DNA from: an uncultured Oscillospiraceae bacterium
Lineage (GTDB): Bacteria; Bacillota; Clostridia; Oscillospirales; Oscillospiraceae
Assembly (NCBI GenBank): GCA_947584295.1
Contig: CANPWM010000003.1
Location: 1 to 61,188 of the forward strand
Reading direction: 5' to 3'
Length of the DNA stretch: 61,188 bases
How positions within the stretch are numbered: position 1 is the stretch's first letter; each line of letters begins with the position of its first letter. The position numbers and the translations under genes are program-made. Shown piece after piece: positions 8,577-15,821 of this stretch. The notes beneath the pieces are model-generated. The model ran no database searches and was not told where the DNA came from. It saw nothing but the letters and a program-made list of their open reading frames with translations.

Positions 8577-9485
8577 TTATAACTGATTTTCCGCCAGTAC
8601 ATTTCCCAGGGCGTCCATGAACCGGGCCACCGTCTCGGAGGGCTCCGGGGAGTAGAGGATGCCCACAGGCATTTTGTGATCCCACCGGACGGGTATGACC
8701 TTGAGGAGCGGGTGGACCACGTTCCAGCTCTTGATGACTGTCAAAATATCCCGGCGCTGTTCGCACTGGTTGAAGATGTCCACGCTGTAATAGTCGAAGT
8801 CCTCAATCTCGATTTGCGGGTGGTTCTCCCGGAGGTCCCGGCGCAGCTCGTCCATATTCCTGCACCAGCCCCGCTTGGCCATGAGGAGGCTCCGGCCATA
8901 GAGGTCCTCCACCGCGAGGCTGTCCTTTGATGCCAGTGGGTCATAGATGGACACCGCGCAGCAGATCGGTTCCATAGTAATGACAAGCCCCTGACAGTTG
9001 CGGTTTTTCATGAGAAGCTCGTCCGGGAAGCCGGTCACCACGTCGATGTTCTGGCCGAGATTCTTCAATATCTCCACGGCGTTGTCCTGGGTGTTCTCGA
9101 AGGGCACCAGCTTGAAGCTCACGTCATTGCAGTATTCGTGGATGCGGGGCCACAGGTCCATGAGCATCTGGGCGGGCATCATGGGCGACGTGCCGATGCG
9201 CACCACCTTGTCCGCCTCCAGCATGGCGTTCCGGGCCCGCAAAACCGCCTCCTCGCAAAAGCCGGTGATGTACTTGGCGTCCTTGTAGAGCGACACCCCT
9301 GCCTTCGTCAGCGTCAGCCCCCGGTGGGTCCTGTCAAAGAGCCGCACCCCGATGTCGTTCTCCAGCTGGTTTATCTGCTTTATAAGCGCCGCCGAGGTAA
9401 TAAACAGCTCCTCCGCCGCCTTATTGAAGCTCCCCGCCTCCGCCGTGCGGATGAAGGAGGTGAAGTTCAGGTTGTTGATATTCAC
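8577..9485 (-). CDS. LysR family transcriptional regulator
   Basis: The protein has 302 residues with a GTG start preceded by AAGGAGG. The N-terminal winged helix-turn-helix (about 1-62) contains the typical LysR run ELFITSAALIKQINQLENDIG. The remainder is the two-lobed effector-binding domain. It is encoded upstream of the redox operon in the same direction and is the likely regulator of the genes from 8483 down to 64. The inducer is unknown. The repeated hairpins at 8526, 2168 and 7 are candidate binding sites, which is inference. Confidence 0.92.
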   Translation of the reverse strand: MNINNLNFTSFIRTAEAGSFNKAAEELFITSAALIKQINQLENDIGVRLFDRTHRGLTLTKAGVSLYKDAKYITGFCEEAVLRARNAMLEADKVVRIGTSPMMPAQMLMDLWPRIHEYCNDVSFKLVPFENTQDNAVEILKNLGQNIDVVTGFPDELLMKNRNCQGLVITMEPICCAVSIYDPLASKDSLAVEDLYGRSLLMAKRGWCRNMDELRRDLRENHPQIEIEDFDYYSVDIFNQCEQRRDILTVIKSWNVVHPLLKVIPVRWDHKMPVGILYSPEPSETVARFMDALGNVLAENQL

Positions 9486-9633
9486 CGCAGTGCCTCCTTA
9501 CGAAACATTTCAATAAATTACATTATATTGGATAATATGATTATTTTCAAGTTATAACGCGTGAAAAACTGTAAACGATTTGTAAAAAGCGAATAATTCT
9601 TTCCTCTGTTTTAAGTTCTCTGTTATACTGGGT

Positions 9634-9718
9634 CCTTCAAGGGGGGTCACTGTGAACCTCCCCCCGGTTCAGCAAAAGTGCGCAGTCGCCCCTTGGCGGG
9701 AGGTTGTATGCTTTTTTG
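9634..9718 (+). ncRNA. Candidate small structured RNA
   Basis: The 339-nt gap between the LysR gene and mazE has no credible coding frame. A -10-like TATACT (9624-9629) is followed by strongly structured sequence. TGAACC (9652-9657) can pair with GGTTCA (9666-9671), and six G (9641-9646) can pair with a run of C (9660-9665). A long imperfect stem from about 9673 to 9716 ends in six T (9712-9717). The -35 region is poor. I compared it mentally with small SRP RNA and 6S RNA and do not see the diagnostic GGAAGGAAGC loop or a 6S bubble, so the class is unknown. Confidence 0.4.
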
Positions 9719-9784
9719 TCACGGCTGGATGGTTTTTTCGGAAAATCAGCGAATGGGACAAATCTCTCTTTTAGTATAATGCTC

Positions 9785-9813
9785 TTGACATTGGTTTATA
9801 CTTTGTATATACT
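9785..9813 (+). promoter_or_regulatory. mazEF promoter and probable autoregulatory palindrome
   Basis: A consensus -35 TTGACA (9785-9790), a 17-bp spacer and a -10 TATACT (9808-9813) stand just before the antitoxin gene. The perfect palindrome GTATATAC (9805-9812) overlaps the -10 box, the kind of site that AbrB-type antitoxins bind to repress their own operon. Binding is inferred. Confidence 0.75.
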
Positions 9814-9833
9814 GTTTACAGGAGGTGGCTGAG

Positions 9834-10103
9834 ATGTATGCTACGATTCAAAAATGGGGCAACAGTCAGGGCCTGCGGATTCCCAAGACAGCCCTTGAGT
9901 CCGTGGGCCTTCGGGAGAATGACAGGGTGGAGATCGTCCAAGTCGGGAACTGCCTGCAGATAAAGGCCGCTGCCCCCCGGCAGCACCGCACCCTTGAGGA
10001 GCGCCTGACGGCGTTCTACGGGAAGGACGCGGAGGAGCTTGGCCGTATCGACACGGAGCCCGAGGTCGATTGGGGCAAAGCGGAGGGCACGGAGGTATGG
10101 TGA
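9834..10103 (+). CDS. mazE: MazE-like AbrB-family antitoxin
   Basis: The protein has 89 residues. The ATG at 9834 is chosen over a GTG at 9825 because GGAGG (9821-9825) lies 8 nt upstream. The N-terminal swapped-hairpin AbrB domain is clear in ATIQKWGNSQGLRIPK, followed by NDRVEIVQVG. The acidic C-terminal tail would bind and block the toxin. Its stop overlaps the toxin start, so translation is coupled. The pair is a type II toxin-antitoxin module. Confidence 0.88.
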   Translation: MYATIQKWGNSQGLRIPKTALESVGLRENDRVEIVQVGNCLQIKAAAPRQHRTLEERLTAFYGKDAEELGRIDTEPEVDWGKAEGTEVW

Positions 10104-10435
10104 GTATTTTTGAGCAGGGAGACATCGTCTACCTGGATTTTGACCCCCAATCCGGCCACGAACAGCGCGGGCGTCGTCCGGCGCTGGTGGTCAGCAACAA
10201 TTTATTTAACCGCGTGAGCAGCCTCACTATGGTGTGTCCTATCACTCACACGGACAAGGGCCACCCGTTCCACGTCCGTCTGGACGACCGCGCCAAGACA
10301 GACGGCGTGATTTTGTGCGACCAAGCGCGGATGCTTGATCTTACAAGCCGCAACGCCTCCTTCGAGGAGAAGGCCCCGGAGGACATCACCGCCGAGGCTG
10401 TGGATCTGATCGTGGGATTTGTGGAGATGAAATAA
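10097..10435 (+). CDS. mazF: MazF/PemK family endoribonuclease toxin
   Basis: The protein has 112 residues from the ATG at 10097, overlapping the antitoxin stop by 7 nt. The fold signature is visible: GDIVYLDFDPQSGHEQRGRR, then PALVVSN, and MVCPITHTDKGHPFHV. The conserved Arg in the QRG loop and the Thr of the PIT motif, expected for catalysis, are both present. It should cleave mRNA when released from the antitoxin. A GTG at 10100 is an alternative start. Confidence 0.9.
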   Translation: MVSIFEQGDIVYLDFDPQSGHEQRGRRPALVVSNNLFNRVSSLTMVCPITHTDKGHPFHVRLDDRAKTDGVILCDQARMLDLTSRNASFEEKAPEDITAEAVDLIVGFVEMK

Positions 10436-10457
10436 CGGTTCGGACTTTCAGCGGCTA

Positions 10458-11191
10458 TAGTCAAAACCTCCGGCTAAGCCGGAGGCTTGAATAGCCCTAA
10501 AAGGGCATAATGCAGACAAAGCCCCTAAAGGGGCACCGAAAGGATTGCCGACCGCATTTCTTTTTCCGGCTGCCCCTCAAGGGGCTTGTTTTATGCCCTC
10601 TTGTTCTCGCGACCCGTAAACGGGTCCACGTACTCCTTAATGCTCATCTGATTCGCCAGCTCGTCCTCTCTTAATTGGTTCCTGATGTACTCCTGGACTT
10701 GCTTTTTGTTCCTTCCTACTGTGTCCACGTAGTACCCTCTTGCCCAAAAGTGACGGTTCCCATACTTGTACTTTAAATTCGCGTGCCTGTCGAAGATTAT
10801 CAGACTGCTCTTTCCCTTCAGATACCCCATCACCTGGGACACACTGTACTTTGGCGGGATACTCACAAGCATGTGGATATGATTCGGGCACAGCTCGGCC
10901 TCGATGATCTCTATCCCCTTTTGCTGGCACAGTTGTCTAAGTATTTTCCCTATATCCACCTTTATCTCTCGATAGATTACCTGCCTGTGAAACTTCGGTG
11001 CAAACACAATGTGGTATTGACATCTCCATGTCGTATGCTCTAAACTATTTATGTCTTTATCTTTCAAGATAAGACCTCCCTGTTTTGGTAGTTGTGCGGT
11101 CGGCAAACCACCTCTACTTTAACAGGGAGCTTTTTTCTTGTCTACTTCTTTCACCGCTAAAGCTTTTTCCTTCCCCCGGCATAGCCGGGGG
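10458..11191 (-). mobile_element. IS200/IS605-type insertion sequence with tnpA only
   Basis: The element reads on the minus strand, about 735 bp. The subterminal left-end hairpin is at 11173-11191 (CCCCCGGC...GCCGGGGG) and the right-end hairpin at 10467-10485 (CCTCCGGC...GCCGGAGG). A single Y1 transposase gene lies between them. There are no long terminal inverted repeats and no obvious target duplication, as expected for this family, which transposes as single strands recognised by end hairpins. The exact cleavage sites cannot be set by eye. Confidence 0.8.
10591..11067 (-). CDS. tnpA: IS200/IS605 family transposase TnpA
   Basis: The protein has 158 residues from a TTG start at 11067, supported by GGGAGG upstream; an ATG further out at 11106 lacks a good site. 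The HUH metal-binding motif is visible in CPNHIHMLVS, and the single catalytic Tyr lies in ARGYYVDTVG. Length and motifs match functional Y1 transposases. No tnpB accompanies it. Confidence 0.92.
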   Translation of the reverse strand: MKDKDINSLEHTTWRCQYHIVFAPKFHRQVIYREIKVDIGKILRQLCQQKGIEIIEAELCPNHIHMLVSIPPKYSVSQVMGYLKGKSSLIIFDRHANLKYKYGNRHFWARGYYVDTVGRNKKQVQEYIRNQLREDELANQMSIKEYVDPFTGRENKRA

Positions 11192-11214
11192 TTTACTTTG
11201 CTTCTCGCAACCAT

Positions 11215-11253
11215 AAAAACACCGGATTTCTCACGAAATCCGATGTTTTTTTC
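11215..11253. terminator. Terminator-like hairpin between the two insertion elements
   Basis: The stem CGGATTTC/GAAATCCG, flanked by A and T runs, ends in TTTTTTT on the plus strand and could work in both directions. It lies in the 78-bp gap between the facing left ends of the IS200 element and the non-autonomous element. Confidence 0.6.
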
Positions 11254-11269
11254 TTTTGTGTCACATGAA

Positions 11270-11504
11270 CCCCCGGCTATGCCGGGGGGCAAAATAGGCT
11301 TTAGCTAAAAGTATCGAGCGAAGTGAGCCGCTATAATAGCAGGTTACGAATACAGACACGTCACAAACAAGCGGATAAGCCCGTTTACGGGTCGTAGGGC
11401 AAGTGATGCGAGCGACAGAAATTCGGTGCGTCTTGAGATGCTTGCCGGTAAAAGGGCCTTATAGGGCTTAATCAAGCCTCCGGCTTAGCCGGAGGTTGTG
11501 ACTA
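11270..11504 (+). mobile_element. Non-autonomous element with the same ends as the IS200 copy
   Basis: About 235 bp in the opposite orientation to the neighbouring IS. Its left-end hairpin (11270-11288) and the GGCTTTAGC that follows match the IS left end. Its right-end hairpin (11477-11495) with the trailing GACTA matches the IS right end. It has no open frame of note. The interior is rich in short stems, for example GGCAAG (11399-11404) with CTTGCC (11441-11446), and could be transcribed as a structured RNA. It resembles palindrome-associated elements mobilised in trans by TnpA. Confidence 0.65.
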
Positions 11505-11735
11505 GTCCTGCCGGTTGGCCGCAGTACGGCCCTCTCCGTCCTCCACAAATTCCGCGATGTCCTCCAGGCGGCAGTGGAGAATGGAGCATAGGACGTTGAG
11601 GGTATAGGTGCTGACGTTGCTGTTTTTTCGCAGGCGATCCAGCTGCCCGGCGCTTACGCTGTACTCCTTCAGGAGCTTATACTGGGAGACGCCCCGCTCT
11701 TTCATCGTGGCCCAGAGGCGGTCATAAACGATCAT
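11502..11735 (-). CDS. Small XRE-family (Cro/CI) regulator
   Basis: The protein has 77 residues from the ATG at 11735, chosen because AAAGGA is correctly spaced; an upstream ATG at 11744 abuts that site. The helix-turn-helix covers about 12-60, with VSQYKLLKEYSVSAGQLDRL as the first part. The family is similar to the short YozG-like regulators. It is divergent from the large SLH gene and probably controls that promoter, where two palindromes flank the core elements. Its stop overlaps the right edge of the non-autonomous element. Confidence 0.85.
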   Translation of the reverse strand: MIVYDRLWATMKERGVSQYKLLKEYSVSAGQLDRLRKNSNVSTYTLNVLCSILHCRLEDIAEFVEDGEGRTAANRQD

Positions 11736-11813
11736 GTGAAACATTCCTTTTCCATGAAATCACCGACTGAGTTTGGCCGGTTTGCAAAATGATTATGTAA
11801 AAAGAATATTTCC

Positions 11814-11875
11814 ATATACGTATATTGACAATTAGCCAGATTCGGGTTATAATCCATATACGGACTATATCCGTA
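11814..11875 (+). promoter_or_regulatory. SLH-gene promoter with two candidate XRE operators
   Basis: The -35 TTGACA (11825-11830), 17-bp spacer and -10 TATAAT (11848-11853) are a perfect consensus promoter. A 12-bp perfect palindrome ATATACGTATAT (11814-11825) abuts the -35 box. A hyphenated palindrome TACGGA-N5-TCCGTA (11859-11875) follows the -10. Both contain CCATATACG, starting 42 bp apart, about four helical turns. The neighbouring XRE protein is the natural binder, which is inference. Confidence 0.7.
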
Positions 11876-11903
11876 AAGCCCAAATAAGAAGGAGATGCCT
11901 GTT

Positions 11904-14828
11904 ATGCGAAATTCGGTCAAGTTATTCAGCCTTTTATTGGCGCTGGCCATTGTATTTTCCGCCGTCCCGGTGGCCGGGGCCCTGGCAGCCGGGGCAGAAG
12001 TGGCGGGCGAACCGGAAGCCGCAACTGCGCCGGACGCGACGGAAACGGTAACCCCGGCGGACGGCAGTGGATTTGCGCCCCAAAACCCCAGGTGGGAGGA
12101 TACAACACTCCTTTGGGACGCGCCGTATCCGATGCCGACGGATAAGGATATGAAGCTTGACTCAGTAGAGACACCATACTTACTGAATTATGAGGTGAAG
12201 CTCTACAAAACAGATTCAGATTCCGAAAGTCCGTTTATAACATCATACGCTCCGGCCGGAATCGAGGGTACGATAACGAACGATACATTTGTCAGTATTT
12301 TGACGGATGGTGGTACTTTCTACTTTACCGTACAGCTTGTGGCTATACCATATAGTGATATTCGCGAGCCGTTATGGAGCGGAGAGCTCGCCACGTCAGA
12401 GACTGTGACCTTTGAAAAGGTCGAAAAAACTCAGCTTGAAACGCCTGAAATCGACGTCGATAACACATTTATAAGCTCTCTAAGTTATCTTAACCAAACG
12501 ACTTGGAATTTTGATAAGATTGAAACGCTCGAAATTTCGCTGAAAGCCGAATCGAAGTGTGAAAAGTGCACGTATGTGTTGACGTGGTATGGAACCAATG
12601 ACGAACCGGCGACGGTAGACTCTACCTGGGAAGGAATTACCCGCACCGGGCAACTCGGACTGAGCTTTTTACTGCCCACTGGACGGGCGGAGAGATATAA
12701 GCATCTAGCGTTCACTATTCAATTTGACTGCATGGACGGTAAGCATACAGCCGGGCCGGAAAGTAAAATGGTGCTTCTTGATAGCATACAAGAAAAAACT
12801 GACAACGAAACACTCGAAGCAAAGCCTGATAACATCGTTTTTAACCCCGACGGTACTGTGACATGGAGTATAAACGGGACGATCCCCGAAAAATACGACG
12901 AGGTATGGTGGGACGTAGCGGTCTATAACAAGGCCACCGGGAGCCTGGTCGCAACCGACAACGGTTACGTAAAAACCAACGGGGAAAGCTACGGGTCTGA
13001 GATTACGAGTTCCGCGGGTATAGACATCGAGCAAAACGGCACATATATCGCGCTGGTGACTATTTACGTCGTCGTCAATCAGGCTGTAGAGCCGGGCACA
13101 TCGAGCGACATCTGCAAAAGTGAAGCTCTTTCCAATGATCTTACGGTCAACACGGAGAGCGCCCTGTCCTCCCCCATCGGATTTAAGCTTGAGTGCGCCT
13201 ATCATGACGGGTTCGAGTTCTGGGTGCCGATGATCTCATGGGAGCCAGCGGAGAGTGAAGGCGTAGACGTAGCTTATTTGGTGACCTGGTATATGAGACA
13301 GGGCACGGCGTGGGATCAGAGATGGCTGGACAACGTGAATCCTATTACCGTTACACCTCAAACTGTCTTTCTTTCAAAAATACCCAATGACACCGAGCTC
13401 GCATTGAAGGTAAAATCACGCACAAGCGATCTGTCAGTAGCCCGGAGCAGTACATACTCCGATTACATTGAGTTAAGTAACCTCACGCTCAGCTTGAATA
13501 AAGATTTCTTTACCGTGGATACCTCCGACGCCGTTTACACCGGGTCCGAGATAACAAAAACCGTCGCGCCCTCAGCTATTTTCGGAAGCTCATTATTCGG
13601 CCATACGCTTGTCCAGGACACCGATTACACCGTCGCCTACGCCAACAACACCGAAGTCGGCACGGCGACGATCACGATCACAGGTATCGGCAAGTATACC
13701 GGGGAGCTTACATACAGCTTTTCTATCACCGAGGCGCCCTCCGGCGGCGGATCGGCCGAGGGCGGCGATGTTCCCGGCGGGGACATTTACGACGATCTCT
13801 ACACCCCCTCTACCCCCTCTGACGTGACCCAGAGTACTACCAACGCCGATGGCAGCGTCACGCAGACGACCACCCGCGCCGACGGCACCACAACGGAGAC
13901 GACCACCACGGCTGATGGCGTTGTCGGCACCGTCGAGCGTTCCTCCAGCGGCGAGATAACCTCCGCGCAGGTGACTATTTCGGAGCGCGCGGACGGCGGC
14001 ATCGTAACAGCCCCCGTGGAGGTGGCCCCCTCCGCCGACAGCGAGAGCGCCCCGGAGATAAGCGTAAAGGCCCCCGCCGGAAGCGGCGCGAAGGTGGAGA
14101 TCCCCGTTACCAACGCCGGCCCCGGCACCGTGGCCGTGAAGGTCAATCCCGACGGCACCGAGGAGGTCATACGCGACTGCGTAGGCGGGAAAAACGGCGT
14201 TATCTTCAGCACGGAGGGCGACATCACCGTGAAGATCGTTGACCGCGGCAACGCCTTTACCGACGTGACCGGCGCCAGCGCCTGGGCCAGCGACGCGGTG
14301 GAGTTTGTGGCCGCCAGGGAGCTTTTCAACGGCACCGGCAGCAACCATTTTACCCCGGCGGGCAATATGAGCCGCGGCATGATGGTCACCGTACTCTACC
14401 GGCTGGCTTATGAGCCGGAATCTACCGGCGCCGCCTTTGGCGACGTGGGGGACGGCCAATTCTATTCCGAGGCGGTAGCCTGGGCCGCCGACAGAAACGT
14501 GGCCAGCGGCTACAACGCCAGCACCTTCGGCCCCGACGACGACGTAACCCGGGAGCAGATGGTCACAATGCTGTACCGCTACGCCAAATCCAGCGGCTGG
14601 GACGTCACCACGGCGCAAAGCGCCCTGAGCGGCTTTGCCGACGCCAACGCCGTCCATGATTTTGCCAAGGAGGCCATGGCCTGGGCCGTTGAGACGGGCA
14701 TCATCTTGGGGAACGGGGACGGGAACCTGTCCCCGGAGGGACACGCCACCCGGGCGGAGGCGGCGACGATCATGATGCGCTTCTGCAAAAATGTGATCTT
14801 CGGAACCGCCGCGATGAAAAACGCATAA
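11904..14828 (+). CDS. Large secreted SLH-domain surface protein
   Basis: The protein has 974 residues from the ATG at 11904, which is correctly spaced from AAGGAG; an ATG at 11895 touches that site. A signal peptide (about 1-28) leads to several beta-rich, fibronectin/Ig-like segments. At about 535-610 there is an MBG-like unit (DYTVAYANNTEVGTATIT). A Thr-rich stretch with repeated (T)TTADG-like motifs follows at about 640-690. Three C-terminal SLH repeats (about 790-965) should bind wall polymer. DNA for the middle part is clearly more AT-rich than that for the Thr-rich and SLH parts, suggesting a mosaic. It may be an adhesin; no enzyme domain is seen. Confidence 0.88.
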   Translation: MRNSVKLFSLLLALAIVFSAVPVAGALAAGAEVAGEPEAATAPDATETVTPADGSGFAPQNPRWEDTTLLWDAPYPMPTDKDMKLDSVETPYLLNYEVKLYKTDSDSESPFITSYAPAGIEGTITNDTFVSILTDGGTFYFTVQLVAIPYSDIREPLWSGELATSETVTFEKVEKTQLETPEIDVDNTFISSLSYLNQTTWNFDKIETLEISLKAESKCEKCTYVLTWYGTNDEPATVDSTWEGITRTGQLGLSFLLPTGRAERYKHLAFTIQFDCMDGKHTAGPESKMVLLDSIQEKTDNETLEAKPDNIVFNPDGTVTWSINGTIPEKYDEVWWDVAVYNKATGSLVATDNGYVKTNGESYGSEITSSAGIDIEQNGTYIALVTIYVVVNQAVEPGTSSDICKSEALSNDLTVNTESALSSPIGFKLECAYHDGFEFWVPMISWEPAESEGVDVAYLVTWYMRQGTAWDQRWLDNVNPITVTPQTVFLSKIPNDTELALKVKSRTSDLSVARSSTYSDYIELSNLTLSLNKDFFTVDTSDAVYTGSEITKTVAPSAIFGSSLFGHTLVQDTDYTVAYANNTEVGTATITITGIGKYTGELTYSFSITEAPSGGGSAEGGDVPGGDIYDDLYTPSTPSDVTQSTTNADGSVTQTTTRADGTTTETTTTADGVVGTVERSSSGEITSAQVTISERADGGIVTAPVEVAPSADSESAPEISVKAPAGSGAKVEIPVTNAGPGTVAVKVNPDGTEEVIRDCVGGKNGVIFSTEGDITVKIVDRGNAFTDVTGASAWASDAVEFVAARELFNGTGSNHFTPAGNMSRGMMVTVLYRLAYEPESTGAAFGDVGDGQFYSEAVAWAADRNVASGYNASTFGPDDDVTREQMVTMLYRYAKSSGWDVTTAQSALSGFADANAVHDFAKEAMAWAVETGIILGNGDGNLSPEGHATRAEAATIMMRFCKNVIFGTAAMKNA

Positions 14829-14842
14829 GGGAGAAATACGAT

Positions 14843-14878
14843 GTGCCGGCTGTCATAGGGCAGCCGGCACACGTTTTA
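14843..14878 (+). terminator. Terminator of the SLH gene
   Basis: A GTGCCGGCTG stem pairs with CAGCCGGCAC around a short loop and is followed by ACGTTTTAAT. It lies 14 nt after the stop codon. Confidence 0.75.
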
Positions 14879-14937
14879 ATGGTCTATTCAGTTTTCAGGC
14901 TTCCTTCGCCCGGGGGAGGTCCCGTTGATCGGGTATC

Positions 14938-15071
14938 TTACCCAAGTCTCCCGGAGGCCGCCAACCGCGCCCACGCCGGGGCCGCCGCGCTCTCCCCCAG
15001 CTCCAGATACCTCGTCAGCATCGTCGCCAGGTCAACGCGCTTAGCGCTTCCCGTGGGATCCTCTCGTCCAT
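14938..15071 (-). pseudogene. Frame-disrupted small gene downstream of the Cys-rich cluster
   Basis: An ATG at 15071 has a GGGAGG ribosome site and opens a frame (MDERIP...) that stops after 18 codons. One base inserted near 15055 would restore a 44-residue protein that continues ...GSAKRVDLATMLTRYLEL and ends at the TAA 14938-14940. The span of 134 nt is one short of a multiple of three. It follows the three small Cys-rich genes on the same strand. It may be a decayed gene, a sequencing error or chance; the protein is not recognised. Confidence 0.35.
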
Positions 15072-15124
15072 GATACCACCCCTCCCCCGTCGATCCGTCT
15101 CACCGCCGCGTTCTTTAAATCAAA

Positions 15125-15352
15125 TCAGCACATGCCCATGTAGGCCGTGCACTCGATGGGCTTGCCCTCCGCCCATGCCGCGCGGGCCTTCCTCAGTTCA
15201 CACCCGCAAACGCTGCTTTCCGGCATGGCGCAATGGCAGCAGTGGTTTATGGCGTATTCCTCCCAGGCGGCCTCAAAGCCGCCATCATTGCCGCCCGCGC
15301 CCCCGGCCGCCTTGTCCAATTCCTGTCCGCTGACAGTCTTTTCCTCGTCCAT
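15125..15352 (-). CDS. Small Cys-rich protein, third of a tandem family
   Basis: The protein has 75 residues with AAGGAG before the ATG. An acidic N-terminal part ending in KAAGGAGG precedes a C-terminal part with seven Cys (HCCHC, VCGC, ECTAYMGMC). The layout resembles the two upstream small proteins: a charged 15-20 residue leader with a Gly pair, then Cys-rich sequence. No signal peptide or membrane segment is seen. Function is unknown. A Zn-binding protein and a ribosomal-peptide precursor are both possible. Confidence 0.7.
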   Translation of the reverse strand: MDEEKTVSGQELDKAAGGAGGNDGGFEAAWEEYAINHCCHCAMPESSVCGCELRKARAAWAEGKPIECTAYMGMC

Positions 15353-15356
15353 TGTT

Positions 15357-15584
15357 TCACTCCTTATAAGGGCATTTTGGGCTGTTCTTAAACTTGTGGT
15401 ACATAGCCTGAATCCCAGCCATGTCCTTCAGCGTATAGTGGCAGTCCGCACGTTTGGCGCAGCTGTCGCAGTTGACGCTGACAAAAGCGGCGCAAAACCG
15501 GGCGGCCTCCGCGATATCCTCGTCGCCCGTCCTGCCGGTGACGCCCCCCAGGACCTTGTCGTTCAGGGTCTTTTCTTTGTTCAC
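15357..15584 (-). CDS. Small Cys-rich protein, second of a tandem family
   Basis: The protein has 75 residues from a GTG start with AAGGAGG. The N-terminus KTLNDKVLGGVTG resembles double-glycine leaders of secreted peptides. The rest has Cys in NCDSCAKRADCHY and KCPYKE, sharing an N-C-x2-C-A ... C-x-Y ... M ... CP pattern with the protein encoded at 15603-15821. The gene is 4 nt upstream of the third gene. No maturation enzyme or transporter is next to it. Not recognised as a known family. Confidence 0.72.
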   Translation of the reverse strand: MNKEKTLNDKVLGGVTGRTGDEDIAEAARFCAAFVSVNCDSCAKRADCHYTLKDMAGIQAMYHKFKNSPKCPYKE

Positions 15585-15602
15585 GGTTCGTTCCTCCTTG
15601 CG

Positions 15603-15821
15603 TTATTTGGGGCGTCTTTCGGGGCAGGTGCTGGAGCCGGAACGGTAAATCGCGCACATCTCGCTCAGATTGCTGTGATAGGGGCAGTCGCGGCCCTGCC
15701 CGTAGCGGGCGCAGTCCACGCAGTTCCCCAGTATGAAGTTGTTGGCGAAGATGCCGTAATCAGTACTCCCCCTGGCGGCGCCCTCCTGGTCTTTTTCGTC
15801 CAGAGTCTTCCCCTCGGTCAT
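15603..15821 (-). CDS. Small Cys-rich protein, first of a tandem family
   Basis: The protein has 72 residues with AAGGAGG 9 nt before the ATG. The N-terminus EGKTLDEKDQEGAARG matches the leader-like part of its neighbours. The Cys-rich part reads NCVDCARYG, RDCPYHSN, EMCAIY and TCPERR. It is the first gene of a minus-strand operon of three paralogues. Its promoter was not identified with confidence. The repeated small size, shared N-termini and strong ribosome sites make these real genes, but the function is unknown. Confidence 0.72.
   Translation of the reverse strand: MTEGKTLDEKDQEGAARGSTDYGIFANNFILGNCVDCARYGQGRDCPYHSNLSEMCAIYRSGSSTCPERRPK

Noticed and set aside
9634..9718. Signal recognition particle RNA
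   Set aside because: A GTGAACC-CC run resembles SRP, but the conserved GGAAGGAAGCAG-type loop is missing, so only an unclassified RNA is claimed.
13593..14744. Long minus-strand frame inside the SLH gene
   Set aside because: It is Gly/Ala/Val-rich shadow sequence of the SLH repeats, without start signals.
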